Assembly (NCBI RefSeq): GCF_008086615.1 | Contig: NZ_RXYB01000003.1 | Location: forward strand, 186,001 to 250,000 | Source of the DNA: Acetobacterium tundrae | GTDB taxonomy: Bacteria > Bacillota > Clostridia > Eubacteriales > Eubacteriaceae | Direction of reading: 5' to 3' | DNA length: 64,000 bases | Shown: positions 18,520 to 27,655 of the stretch, one piece after another | How the letters are laid out: every line of letters begins with the position of its first letter | Position numbering within the stretch: position 1 is the first letter of the stretch | Notes under the pieces: generated by a model | What the model was told of the DNA's origin: nothing | Seen by the model: only the letters and a program-made list of their open reading frames with translations | The model's database searches: none | Program-made: the position numbers and the translations under genes

Positions 18520-19224
18520 TCAATTGCAATTCTTTCTTTTCAAACCGCGAATCATTGTTTTGGTATCTGAATCGATTCGTCGCGACTCGGTGATCTTCTG
18601 CAACGCCTTATTAAAGGTAAAAGCATCGAGCTTGTTGTTGTGCAAATAATCCCGAGTTTCATTGGGATAATGAATATAGAAAGTCGAAATAGCCCAGGCT
18701 ACTGCCATTTTCGCATAATAATTCTCGTGGTTTAAAACATCAAAAATAGCAAAGGCGGATTTTATATAATCCGGTTTGACAAAATAGGAATTGATCATAA
18801 CCACCCCAAAGCGGATTTCATAAGTCCGCTTTGACCGGAAGTATGGCTGCAAAAACTGCCATACTTCTTTTTCATTCTTCTTGGTGAATTTCAAACCGGT
18901 GATAAAACTGTCACAGGTCGACCAGTTATTTATCTTCGGCATGAAATCGGCAATCAATGAAAAACGTTTGTCTAAAGAAACATCTACTAACCCAATCACG
19001 ATTCCCTGTAACATCACCTCTTCAAAATACTCATCTTCGGCCGTGTTCAAATAATTTTCCCAGTCTTTTTTTATTATCTCTTTAGCCAGTTTTCGAAGCA
19101 CCGGCAATCTCACGCCAATCATATTGTCAGTGCCCGGCAGCAATGAACGCGAAAACTTCTGATATTGTTCATCGCGTAAATCTAAAAGCTCTTTTTTTAC
19201 ACTTACTCCAGTTATTTCCATCAT
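18520..19224 (-). CDS. AlkD-type DNA alkylation repair protein
   Basis: A 234-residue all-helical HEAT-repeat protein of the AlkD family, DNA glycosylases that remove bulky alkylated bases. Family landmarks are GVRLPVLRKLAKEI near the N-terminus, NWSTCDSF (AlkD Trp/Asp site region) and RFGVVMINSYF (AlkD Arg region). The length is typical. It converges with the kinase-like gene only 7 bp away and lies upstream of, but is not obviously linked to, the cobalamin genes. Confidence 0.85.
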   Translation of the reverse strand: MMEITGVSVKKELLDLRDEQYQKFSRSLLPGTDNMIGVRLPVLRKLAKEIIKKDWENYLNTAEDEYFEEVMLQGIVIGLVDVSLDKRFSLIADFMPKINNWSTCDSFITGLKFTKKNEKEVWQFLQPYFRSKRTYEIRFGVVMINSYFVKPDYIKSAFAIFDVLNHENYYAKMAVAWAISTFYIHYPNETRDYLHNNKLDAFTFNKALQKITESRRIDSDTKTMIRGLKRKNCN

Positions 19225-19255
19225 TTTGTCCTCTACTAAAGCTATCCAGGTATTT

Positions 19256-19807
19256 CTATTTCAATTTCATGGGAATCCCGGAAACCGTGAAATAAACTTC
19301 ATCGGCACGACTCGCCACCAACTGATTCATCCGTCCGGCAATATCCCTGAAATAACTTCCCAGTTTATAGGATGGCACCAAACCCAAGCCAACCTCGTTG
19401 GACACCATAATCAGGGTTTTATCCTTGCATACATCCAAAAGTCTTTCTACTTCGCACTTGATGGACGCTTCAACTTCGGACACCGTATCCATGGTGCAGG
19501 TATCATAGTCTACCTGAAAATCCAGCATATTATTGGTGGTCATCACGGTGAGACAATCAAAAAGCACGACATCCGTTTTTTGAAATGTCGGATTATCCTT
19601 CAGTGTTTCAAAATTATTATATTGTTCAATCGTACCCCAATTCTCAGAACGCTGAGCCTGGTGTTTGGCAATCCGGTCCTTCATGCCATCATCAAAGGCA
19701 ATGGCGGTGGCAATATAAACCACTGGTTTTGACAACTCCTTTGCCAAATGTTCTGCATAACTACTCTTGCCACTCCGGGCACCTCCGGTAATAAATATTA
19801 AGCTCAT
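19256..19807 (-). CDS. cobU: Adenosylcobinamide kinase / adenosylcobinamide-phosphate guanylyltransferase
   Basis: A 183-residue bifunctional enzyme that phosphorylates adenosylcobinamide and forms adenosylcobinamide-GDP in nucleotide-loop assembly. The P-loop GGARSGKS is at residues 8-15, and the family motif SNEVGLGLVP is present. It starts right after the cobD stop codon and is the last gene of the first cobalamin cluster. The next enzyme, CobS, is not in the window. Confidence 0.95.
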   Translation of the reverse strand: MSLIFITGGARSGKSSYAEHLAKELSKPVVYIATAIAFDDGMKDRIAKHQAQRSENWGTIEQYNNFETLKDNPTFQKTDVVLFDCLTVMTTNNMLDFQVDYDTCTMDTVSEVEASIKCEVERLLDVCKDKTLIMVSNEVGLGLVPSYKLGSYFRDIAGRMNQLVASRADEVYFTVSGIPMKLK

Positions 19808-19808
19808 T

Positions 19809-20852
19809 CTAAGCTCTCCAATCTTTAATAAATGTCAACAGTCGGTTGTTTTCTTCGCTCTTCTTAATGGCAATCCGAAAATATGACTCATCCAAACCGA
19901 CAAAGTCCTCACAGGTTCGAATCGACATATCTTCTGATTCGATCGCACTTTTCAATTCTGATGCAGTTGCCTTAAGAAGGCGGCAGAGATGAAAATCCGT
20001 TCCGCTTTGATAAACTTTTATCGTTTCTATTTTTTTTAGTTCCTCATAAATACGCTGCCGTTCCTGTTCTATGTACGCCTTGGTTTGTTTGGCGTAGTCT
20101 ATTTCGTCATAAACAGCGGTTGCTGCAATCAGCCCCAACCCATTAATAGTCCATGGTTCTTTAAAGCTCTCCATTTTTTTTATTACGGCTGGATTTCCGA
20201 CACCATACCCGATTCTAAGACCCGGCAACGCATAAAATTTAGTCAGGGATTTTAATATAAATATCGGATAATCCGTATCTTTAACCAATGTAAGTCCGCC
20301 ACTTTCATTGGCAAAATCCATAAACGATTCATCCAAAAACCAGGTGATTGCCTGCGCTGATTTTTCAATCAGTTTTGTGATAAACTCAATTGAATAAACA
20401 CGACCGGTGGGGTTGTTGGGGTTGCATAAAAAAACCGCCTGAGGTTTCGTTTTTTCAATGACCTGCTCCAATTCAACGGGATCAATCGAAAAATCATTTT
20501 CTTCCTTCAATACATAATAGTCAACGTCCCAACCGTACAGCTTTAAAGCTCGTTCATATTCATTAAAAGTTGGCTGAATAATTAAAGCTTTCCCTGGTCC
20601 ATTGCTTCGTGAAAATAAATAGATCAGTTCAATGGCGCCATTTCCGAGAATCACATTCTCCGGAAACACGCCCAAATCCTGAGAAATCTTTATGAGTGCC
20701 GATCTTCCTGTTATTTCAGGGTATTTCACGAGCTCATCGATTCCATCAATGAGTTTTTTCTTAATTGTTTCGGGAATCCCCAAAGGGTTGATGTTTACAC
20801 TAAAATCAATCATCTCGATGTTTTTTCCGATATATCCGCCATGTTTGTTCAT
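19809..20852 (-). CDS. cobD: L-threonine-O-3-phosphate decarboxylase
   Basis: A 347-residue PLP enzyme of the fold-type I aminotransferase group. It begins HGGYIGKNIEMIDFSVNINPLG, typical of CobD, and has NPNNPTGR and the PLP-lysine region SLTKFYALPGLRIGYG. It yields aminopropanol phosphate, which CbiB joins to cobyric acid. HisC-like activity cannot be excluded by sequence alone, but position between cbiB and cobU decides for CobD. The PduX-type kinase at 57.9 kb would supply its substrate. Confidence 0.92.
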   Translation of the reverse strand: MNKHGGYIGKNIEMIDFSVNINPLGIPETIKKKLIDGIDELVKYPEITGRSALIKISQDLGVFPENVILGNGAIELIYLFSRSNGPGKALIIQPTFNEYERALKLYGWDVDYYVLKEENDFSIDPVELEQVIEKTKPQAVFLCNPNNPTGRVYSIEFITKLIEKSAQAITWFLDESFMDFANESGGLTLVKDTDYPIFILKSLTKFYALPGLRIGYGVGNPAVIKKMESFKEPWTINGLGLIAATAVYDEIDYAKQTKAYIEQERQRIYEELKKIETIKVYQSGTDFHLCRLLKATASELKSAIESEDMSIRTCEDFVGLDESYFRIAIKKSEENNRLLTFIKDWRA

Positions 20853-20887
20853 TTTATGCTCCCAATTATTATAATCAATCTGCTTTG

Positions 20888-21901
20888 TTAAAATGAAAAT
20901 ATGAGTACTGCTGCGATGATACTGATAATCATAACCGCAACTTCACTCCCATACATAATTGTGATGGTTTCTCTAATATCCATTATTTCCAAAGGTGTTT
21001 TGGCCTCTCCAATTGTTGGTTTTTTTAAAATTTCTCCAAAATATTGGTTGGTTCCACCCAATTGAATGCCTAAAAGCCCGGCCACGACTGACTCCGGGTG
21101 TGCCGAGTTGGGGCTCTTATGATTTAAACGATCCCGTTTAAAGATGCGACATCCGTCTTTAAATGGATAACCTAAAAACATCCCCGCAATCAGCATAAAA
21201 AAGCTTCCCATTCGGGCCGGAATAAAATTGATAATATCATCAAATTTTGCCGCAGCATAGCCAAAATCTTTATAGGGTTCCTGAATATATCCAACCATGG
21301 AATCCAGCGTATTGGTCGCTTTATACAGCATCACCAGCATTGCCGGATTAAGCCAGGGAACGGGAAGCAGTGCTCCGAGCAGCAGGTAGAAAAGCGGTGC
21401 CAGAACACCATCAATCGTATTTTCTGCAGTGGTTTCCACGGTGGCGCGGATAATTTCTTTTTCTTTGAGTTCTGTGGTATCCCGCCCCACCAGGTATCCT
21501 ACCTGAATACGAGAAACTTCGATATCTCCGCCTTTTAAAGCATTCATTACTTTTTCCACTTCAGTTGCCAGGGTTTTTGCTGCCAGAGAAGTAACGATAA
21601 GATATAAGTTGAAAATGATATATAGAAAGATATTGACCTTATAACATATCCATTGCAGCGTAAAAACAATGATCCCGGTTAATGCGAGCACCAAAAATAA
21701 AAGCAAAAAACCTTTTGCTTTTCTATGTTTACCACGATTTAATTTCTTGTTTAAAAAGCTGATGGTTTTCCCCATTCCCACAATGGGATGAGGCAGCCAG
21801 GATGGATCGCCAATTAACCAATCCAGGACAACCCCAAATAGTATGAGCAAAAACCAAAAGCCGCCCCCTAAACCCTGGGGAAGTCCTTCAATTAAATTCA
21901 A
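20888..21901 (-). CDS. cbiB: Adenosylcobinamide-phosphate synthase
   Basis: A 337-residue integral membrane protein that attaches aminopropanol (phosphate) to adenosylcobyric acid. The CbiB signature GDPSWLPHPIVGMGK lies near the N-terminus, and the acidic/basic loops ATVETTAENTIDGV and NSAHPES are conserved. It begins 5 bp after the cbiP stop codon, as expected for one operon. Confidence 0.95.
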   Translation of the reverse strand: MNLIEGLPQGLGGGFWFLLILFGVVLDWLIGDPSWLPHPIVGMGKTISFLNKKLNRGKHRKAKGFLLLFLVLALTGIIVFTLQWICYKVNIFLYIIFNLYLIVTSLAAKTLATEVEKVMNALKGGDIEVSRIQVGYLVGRDTTELKEKEIIRATVETTAENTIDGVLAPLFYLLLGALLPVPWLNPAMLVMLYKATNTLDSMVGYIQEPYKDFGYAAAKFDDIINFIPARMGSFFMLIAGMFLGYPFKDGCRIFKRDRLNHKSPNSAHPESVVAGLLGIQLGGTNQYFGEILKKPTIGEAKTPLEIMDIRETITIMYGSEVAVMIISIIAAVLIFSF

Positions 21902-21905
21902 TTTT

Positions 21906-23399
21906 CTATTTCTCCAATATTTCCATTATTTTTTTCATGTTCAGATTAGCTTCCACTGTTTCCGCCAGAAGATCGTACTGTTCTTCCTTAAAAGCCTTGA
22001 AATCGAAAGCAACCGGCCCGGCTTCCAAATTCTTTTTAGCACGGATGGCCTCAATAATTTTTTCTCTGAAATCGTCATTATCGAAAATACCATGAAGATA
22101 AGTCCCCATAACGGTTCCATCCTCAGCAATGACACCGTCGACAGTACCGTCTTCCAGGATTGCAAAGCCTTTTGCTTTCCCCAAAGCTTTACTATCCCCC
22201 ATATGAATTTCATAACCTTCCACGATCATATCAAGCAATTCCATTCCCATGAAATTTCCCTGAACTTTTCCAGTTGTCCGAACCGTACGTTTTTCTTCAC
22301 CAATGGTGGTCACGATATTTAATAATCCCAATCCTTCGATGCTTCCTTTGTTTGACTCGATGCCAAGCGGATCGCGAATTTCTTTGCCGAGCAGCTGATA
22401 GCCGCCGCAGATTCCGACAATGGGGACTCCGCAATCGTGCATGCGGCGAATTTCATCTGCCATTTTGCTTTCAATGAGATGACCGGTATCATCAATCGTA
22501 TTTTTAGTTCCGGGAATCACCAGCAAATCAGGATTCGCCAGTTGCAATTCCCGTTGATTCCGATAATATTCCACCTTCACATCCGGATGCATTTCAAAAG
22601 CTGTGCAATCGGTAAAATTAGAAAGATGCGGCAGATAAACCACACCAATGGTAATCAAACCTTCACTTTGATTGTCAAATCGTTCGGTGACGCTATCTTC
22701 GTCATCGATGACAAAACGTTTGTAGGGAATAACCCCGAGGCAGGGAATATTGATTTTCTCTTCAATCATTTCAATCCCCGGTTTTAATAATTCAACATCA
22801 CCGCGAAATTTGTTAATGACAAAGCCTTTGATTCGCTTTTTCTCTTCCGGCTCCAACAGCATAATTGTACCATAAATGGATGCAAAAACGCCACCCTTGT
22901 CAATATCTCCGATCAGTATCACCGGAGCATCCACAAGCTCTGCCAAGCCCATATTCACAATGTCATTATCTCTTAAATTGATTTCCGCGGGACTTCCGGC
23001 CCCTTCAATAACAATGATATCTTTTCCTTCGGCCAATGAATCATAGGCCGAAACAACAATATCCACTAATTTCGGCTTATGGGCATGATAATCCATCGCA
23101 TCCATATTGAATGCCGCTTTTCCCATCAGAATGACCTGAGCACCCATATCCGAATTGGGTTTTAACAACACCGGGTTCATTTCCACCTGTGGCTCTATTC
23201 TGGCACATTCTGCCTGAACAACCTGAGCTCGGCCCATTTCCTTGCCGTCCTTGGTTATAAAAGAATTAAGCGCCATATTCTGGGATTTATAGGGTGCCAC
23301 CATATAGCCGTTATTATTTAATATTCGACATAATGCCGCCGTCAGAAGACTTTTTCCAACCGAAGAGCCAGTACCCATAAACATAATATTTTTTGCCAT
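21906..23399 (-). CDS. cbiP: Cobyric acid synthase (glutamine-hydrolysing)
   Basis: A 497-residue amidase that makes the b, d, e and g amides of cobyric acid. The N-terminal ATP-binding domain begins MAKNIMFMGTGSSVGKSLLT; the C-terminal class I glutaminase domain has the nucleophile Cys in GICGGYQLLG. The frame is open 59 codons further upstream, but the ATG at 23399 has GGAGAAAC upstream and matches the family start. It follows cbiJ by 22 bp. Confidence 0.96.
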   Translation of the reverse strand: MAKNIMFMGTGSSVGKSLLTAALCRILNNNGYMVAPYKSQNMALNSFITKDGKEMGRAQVVQAECARIEPQVEMNPVLLKPNSDMGAQVILMGKAAFNMDAMDYHAHKPKLVDIVVSAYDSLAEGKDIIVIEGAGSPAEINLRDNDIVNMGLAELVDAPVILIGDIDKGGVFASIYGTIMLLEPEEKKRIKGFVINKFRGDVELLKPGIEMIEEKINIPCLGVIPYKRFVIDDEDSVTERFDNQSEGLITIGVVYLPHLSNFTDCTAFEMHPDVKVEYYRNQRELQLANPDLLVIPGTKNTIDDTGHLIESKMADEIRRMHDCGVPIVGICGGYQLLGKEIRDPLGIESNKGSIEGLGLLNIVTTIGEEKRTVRTTGKVQGNFMGMELLDMIVEGYEIHMGDSKALGKAKGFAILEDGTVDGVIAEDGTVMGTYLHGIFDNDDFREKIIEAIRAKKNLEAGPVAFDFKAFKEEQYDLLAETVEANLNMKKIMEILEK

Positions 23400-23421
23400 T
23401 GTTTCTCCTTTTCGTTTTCCA

Positions 23422-24198
23422 TTAAACCGAAATCTTGATATCTTCCGTTGCCAAAGCCACTGCTTCGTCAGCCGACGAAACAACTTTGGGATAGGCAACC
23501 ACCGGTCGACGGATAAATAAAACCTTGGCACCGACTTTTCGGGCGGCCTCAACCTTTTCACCAACACCGCCGACATCCCCGCTATCCTTTGTTACCACAA
23601 AACCGATATTGTATTCTGCCATAATAGCAGCATTCAGTTCCACTGAAAACGGCCCCTGCATGGCGATAATATTACTGGTTTTATAGCCCAGATTTTGACA
23701 TTTTTGCAGCACCCCTGGGGTTGGCAATACTCTTACATAGGTTCGTTCTCTGGGAAGGTCTTCAAATATTTCCAACTGTCGGCTTCCGGTGGTTAATAAA
23801 ATATTGCTATCATTATTACCCATCGCACCATTTAAATAGTCTCTGACCTCTTCATAAGTGTCATAAGCCAGGACATCTTCCCCTTCATCAATATGCGAAG
23901 GTCTTTCCAGTCGAACGTATTTAACATTCATCGCATCGCAGGCCCAAATTGCATTTTCCGATATTTCCCGGGCATAAGGATGGGTCGCATCAATGCAAAG
24001 ATCAATGCTGTAAATCGTCAGCGTTTCCCGCAGGGTACTGCCGTCTAATTGTCCGGAAATCTTTGTCAATCCAGGCTTTTCCTGAATGCTCTCAGTGGCA
24101 ATATCAGTGAGCGATGAATAGCAAACCTCTTTACCTTTTTCAAGCAAAGCTTCAGTCAGTTCGCGACCATCAATCGTTCCTCCAAGTACCAGAATCAC
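23422..24198 (-). CDS. cbiJ: Cobalt-precorrin-6A reductase
   Basis: A 258-residue CbiJ/CobK family protein, NAD(P)H reduction of cobalt-precorrin-6A. It begins MILVLGGTIDGRELTEALL and contains DATHPYAREISENA and TKDSGDVGGVGEKVEAA, both family motifs. Its start overlaps the cbiH stop codon by 4 bp (ATGA), showing translational coupling. Confidence 0.94.
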   Translation of the reverse strand: MILVLGGTIDGRELTEALLEKGKEVCYSSLTDIATESIQEKPGLTKISGQLDGSTLRETLTIYSIDLCIDATHPYAREISENAIWACDAMNVKYVRLERPSHIDEGEDVLAYDTYEEVRDYLNGAMGNNDSNILLTTGSRQLEIFEDLPRERTYVRVLPTPGVLQKCQNLGYKTSNIIAMQGPFSVELNAAIMAEYNIGFVVTKDSGDVGGVGEKVEAARKVGAKVLFIRRPVVAYPKVVSSADEAVALATEDIKISV

Positions 24199-24932
24199 AG
24201 CTGATACCCCCTTGGTGTGATCATTTTTAATTGATCTCTTGTAACATACGTTTTTGAATTGCCGATGATGACCATCGAAAACATGTCAATCTCTGCCTCA
24301 TTCATTTTTTTTAAGGTGGTGATTACATACGATTCATCGTGGCGTTTGGCATTTCGAACAATCCCAACGGGCGTTTCCGGGGCTTTGTATTTTAATAGAA
24401 TTTCCTGCGCCATTTCAATATTATGCGGTCGACCTTTGCTTTTTGGGTTATAAAGACTGATCACAAAATCTCCTTCTCCGGCACAATGGAGCCGTTTTTC
24501 AATCACTTCCCAATCAGTGAGAAGATCACTCAGACTGATAACGGCGTAGTCATGCATCAGTGGGGCACCTAAAGTTGCTGCCGCTGCATTCGCGGCAGAA
24601 ATTCCGGGGATAATATCGACCTCAATATCGCTGTGCTTTGATTCAACCACTTCGAGCATAATCCCGGCCATTCCAAAAACGCCGGCATCTCCGCTGCTTA
24701 CCAGACAAATGTTTTTGCCCTGTTGCGCCAGTTCCAAGGCTTTTTCGCAGCGGTCAATTTCCCGACGCATCCCAGATGATAGCACTTCCTTATCGCCAAT
24801 CAGATCCGCAATAATATCAATATAGGTTTTATAACCAATAATGATGTCGGCATCGGCTAAACTCGCTTTAGCCGCCTCAGTCATATGCTCATAAAGTCCA
24901 GGTCCAATACCAGTAACGTATATTTTACTCAT
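24195..24932 (-). CDS. cbiH: Cobalt-precorrin-3 C17-methyltransferase
   Basis: A 245-residue SAM-dependent tetrapyrrole methylase. The SAM loop is YVTGIGPGLYEHMT and the second motif is SSGDAGVFGMAGIMLE, with YNPKSKGRP typical of CbiH/CobJ. It performs C17 methylation with ring contraction. It overlaps cbiJ and follows cbiG by 41 bp. Confidence 0.94.
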   Translation of the reverse strand: MSKIYVTGIGPGLYEHMTEAAKASLADADIIIGYKTYIDIIADLIGDKEVLSSGMRREIDRCEKALELAQQGKNICLVSSGDAGVFGMAGIMLEVVESKHSDIEVDIIPGISAANAAAATLGAPLMHDYAVISLSDLLTDWEVIEKRLHCAGEGDFVISLYNPKSKGRPHNIEMAQEILLKYKAPETPVGIVRNAKRHDESYVITTLKKMNEAEIDMFSMVIIGNSKTYVTRDQLKMITPRGYQL

Positions 24933-24973
24933 TTTCCAACTCCTTCTTCTGATTCCATCTTTAATTTCTTACT

Positions 24974-26044
24974 CTATTTTTCTGCCAGCCACACCGAAAG
25001 GGTGATGCCATTCATTTTCTGTTTTTCCAAGAGACATTTTCCAAAGCTCGAGGCAATGTACCCGCAGGGTTCAGAGACACAATATAGTCCCGTTGTTTGG
25101 TAAACAAACTCTGATCCTTCGAAACGGCTTTGGACCATTTGGACCATTTCATTGGGAACAATCACTTTTCTAGCTTTAAAATAGCTGCAGGCTGCATCAA
25201 TTCCTAATTCATTTTCCTTCAAACCAATGGTTGCCAAGGCTTTAATGCCTTTGTTGCTCAATTTTAGTGATTCCAGGGTCAACTGAACCGCGGCAATTAT
25301 TTTTTCTCCCGGTGTATCCCGGCGACATCCAATACCCAAGACCAACTTTTGGGGGATAAGCTGCACCCAGGGAGTGTTCAATATTGGCTTTTCTGTATTC
25401 AATGAAGTCAGTATCAGGCCGGCATATTTTTCGGTATTGCCTTTTTCGAACTCACTCAGTGTTTTTAAAAGCTCTATATTGGGGGGGAGTATCACCGCAT
25501 CCAATTCGCAATTTTCCAGATTGATCAGGCCGATGGACTCATTATTTAAAATTAATGCGGTAATATCCTTAGCATCAGTAAAGTTATCAATCACGCAGTT
25601 TAACTTTTCCGCCAGCACATCCACTGCCATGGTTCCCTTGACATCCGTGCCGGTGGTAATCACGACCTGGGCATCCAGACGTTTTGCCACCAGTCGCGCC
25701 GCATCATTGGCTCCGCCTAAATGACCGGACAATAAACTGATAACATATTCCCCTTTTGTATCCATCACCAGAATTCCCGGATCCGTTGACTTATGCCCCA
25801 GATTCGGCGCAATCGCTCTGACCACAATGCCTGAAGCCATGATACAACAAATAATATCATATTCGCCCATAATGCGCCCCATAAAGGTCGTAATATCGGA
25901 CTCAAAAACCTGTATTGTTTTCTTGGCATATTTTTCCCTGGTGTAAATATTGCACGTCTTATCCTCCAAATGCTGGGCAAGCCGTTCTGCCAAAGCAACG
26001 CCATCCTGAGATAAGGTGACAATGGCCCATGTTTCTTTGTTCAC
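24974..26044 (-). CDS. cbiG: Cobalt-precorrin-5A hydrolase
   Basis: About 356 residues. CbiG opens the delta-lactone of cobalt-precorrin-5A, releasing acetaldehyde. Central motif GHLGGANDAARLVAKRL and the C-terminal LGIGCRRDTPGEKI domain are diagnostic. An ATG 72 bp upstream is in frame but lies deep inside cbiF; a GTG at 26044 places the family N-terminus (WAIVTLSQDG) correctly and follows the cbiF stop codon, so it is preferred with some doubt. Confidence 0.9.
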   Translation of the reverse strand: MNKETWAIVTLSQDGVALAERLAQHLEDKTCNIYTREKYAKKTIQVFESDITTFMGRIMGEYDIICCIMASGIVVRAIAPNLGHKSTDPGILVMDTKGEYVISLLSGHLGGANDAARLVAKRLDAQVVITTGTDVKGTMAVDVLAEKLNCVIDNFTDAKDITALILNNESIGLINLENCELDAVILPPNIELLKTLSEFEKGNTEKYAGLILTSLNTEKPILNTPWVQLIPQKLVLGIGCRRDTPGEKIIAAVQLTLESLKLSNKGIKALATIGLKENELGIDAACSYFKARKVIVPNEMVQMVQSRFEGSEFVYQTTGLYCVSEPCGYIASSFGKCLLEKQKMNGITLSVWLAEK

Positions 26045-26048
26045 TTTA

Positions 26049-26807
26049 TTATTCAACCCCTTGACGATATTCGTGGCTAAAGGAAGGATCATACAGTTTG
26101 GATAAGCTGTATTCATCCCCTAAAAAATCACCAACTAATATTTGCGCCGTTTTTGTTATTTTTTCTTCTTTAACTTTCTGGGCAATGGTTTCCAGTGTTC
26201 CCATCACGATTTTCTGATCTTCCCAAGTTGCCCGCTGAATCACGGCAATCGGAGTCGTCGATGGATAATGTGTCATTAATTGTTTTACCACGTCATCGAT
26301 CATTTGTACAGACAAAAATATACACATGGATGCCTGATGAGATGCCAAATTCTCTAATTTTTCTTTTTCCGGAACTGGCGTTCTTCCCTCTAATCGTGTC
26401 AAAATAACAGTTTGGGATACATCCGGAAGGGTGAATTCTTTTTTAAGTGCTGCCGCAGAAGCCACGAATGAACTGACCCCTGGAACAACTTCATAGGGGA
26501 TGCCTAGTTTCTCTAAACGGTCCATCTGCTCCCGAATGGCGCCATAGATGGAGGGGTCTCCAGTGTGTACCCGGGCAATTTTCTGGCCTTCATCGGTTCC
26601 TCTTTTAATCACCGCAATGACCTCATCCAAAGTCATAGACGCAGAATTGAAAATCTCAGCATCCGGTTTGTGTCCGCCAATAATGGCTTTATTCACAAGT
26701 GAACCGGCGTAAATAATAATATCCGCTTCATTGACAATCCGTTGACCTTTAACCGTAATCAGCTCTGGATCTCCAGGACCTGCACCCACTAAATAAACAG
26801 TATTCAT
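26049..26807 (-). CDS. cbiF: Cobalt-precorrin-4 C11-methyltransferase
   Basis: A 252-residue SAM methylase beginning MNTVYLVGAGPGDPELITVKG, with ADIIIYAGSLVN and HTGDPSIYGAIREQ, hallmarks of CbiF/CobM. It methylates C11 of cobalt-precorrin-4. It lies between cbiK and cbiG, consistent with the anaerobic route. Confidence 0.95.
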   Translation of the reverse strand: MNTVYLVGAGPGDPELITVKGQRIVNEADIIIYAGSLVNKAIIGGHKPDAEIFNSASMTLDEVIAVIKRGTDEGQKIARVHTGDPSIYGAIREQMDRLEKLGIPYEVVPGVSSFVASAAALKKEFTLPDVSQTVILTRLEGRTPVPEKEKLENLASHQASMCIFLSVQMIDDVVKQLMTHYPSTTPIAVIQRATWEDQKIVMGTLETIAQKVKEEKITKTAQILVGDFLGDEYSLSKLYDPSFSHEYRQGVE

Positions 26808-26837
26808 AAATAATTTCTCCTAAACTTTATAATGTCC

Positions 26838-27629
26838 CTACATTTCTGTAACGGGCTGTGCTTTTTTTAAATGTTCTACAAACATGTTCTGAATACCGGG
26901 ATATTCCCCCAGACCTTCCAAAATGCATTCTACTTTGAATTGTTCTTCCTCTAAAACGGTTTTCCATGACGCTTCATCATCACTCGCCATGTCATTGCGC
27001 GCATGGTCACCGGCAACCAACATAAAGGGTGCCAAATAAATCTTTTTATATTTTTTATCCTGCAGCAGCGGCACGATGTTTTCCAACTCCGGAAAGCCCT
27101 CTACTGTACCGACATAGACATCCTCATAGCCCTTCATCTTAAACATATAATCCAGGCATGGGTAAGTGGCATTGGCCTGATGATCGGTACCGTGTCCCAT
27201 ATAGACCAGGGCTTCCCCTTTTTTGAGCTTCGGCATTTTACCCATCACGACATCCACTGTTTCTTCGTAATCTTCCACTGTGGTTAACAATGGTCTTCCC
27301 AATGTCAGAAACTCAAAATCATTTTCAAAAGCTTTTAGTTCTTTTAAGGTGATTTCATACTCGTGACCATTGATGATATGGGTGGTTTGACAGCGAACAT
27401 GGGTATATCCAGCTTCTTTGAGTTTTTTCAATACATCGCGCGGCACATCCACAATTTCATTGTCCCGTTTCTTCAGTTTGTTAATGATCATCCGTGAAGT
27501 AAAGGCTCGGTAAAAGTCATGGTCTGGGAATGCTTTCTGCAAGCATTGCTCCGTAGCCGCTATGGTTTTTGTCCGGGTTTCAGCGTAGGATGTTCCAAAA
27601 CTGATGACCAGCAGTGCTTTTTTCTCCAT
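26838..27629 (-). CDS. cbiK: Sirohydrochlorin cobaltochelatase, CbiK type
   Basis: A 263-residue class II chelatase inserting Co(II) into sirohydrochlorin, the step that defines the anaerobic pathway. It starts KKALLVISFGTSYAETR and has the metal-site His residues in TTHIINGHEYE, YMGHGTDHQAN and VAGDHARND. It is the Salmonella-type CbiK rather than the shorter CbiX. No signal peptide is seen, so it is cytoplasmic, unlike periplasmic Desulfovibrio CbiK. Confidence 0.95.
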   Translation of the reverse strand: MEKKALLVISFGTSYAETRTKTIAATEQCLQKAFPDHDFYRAFTSRMIINKLKKRDNEIVDVPRDVLKKLKEAGYTHVRCQTTHIINGHEYEITLKELKAFENDFEFLTLGRPLLTTVEDYEETVDVVMGKMPKLKKGEALVYMGHGTDHQANATYPCLDYMFKMKGYEDVYVGTVEGFPELENIVPLLQDKKYKKIYLAPFMLVAGDHARNDMASDDEASWKTVLEEEQFKVECILEGLGEYPGIQNMFVEHLKKAQPVTEM

Positions 27630-27655
27630 CGTGCGTCTCCTATGTTTTGACTAAT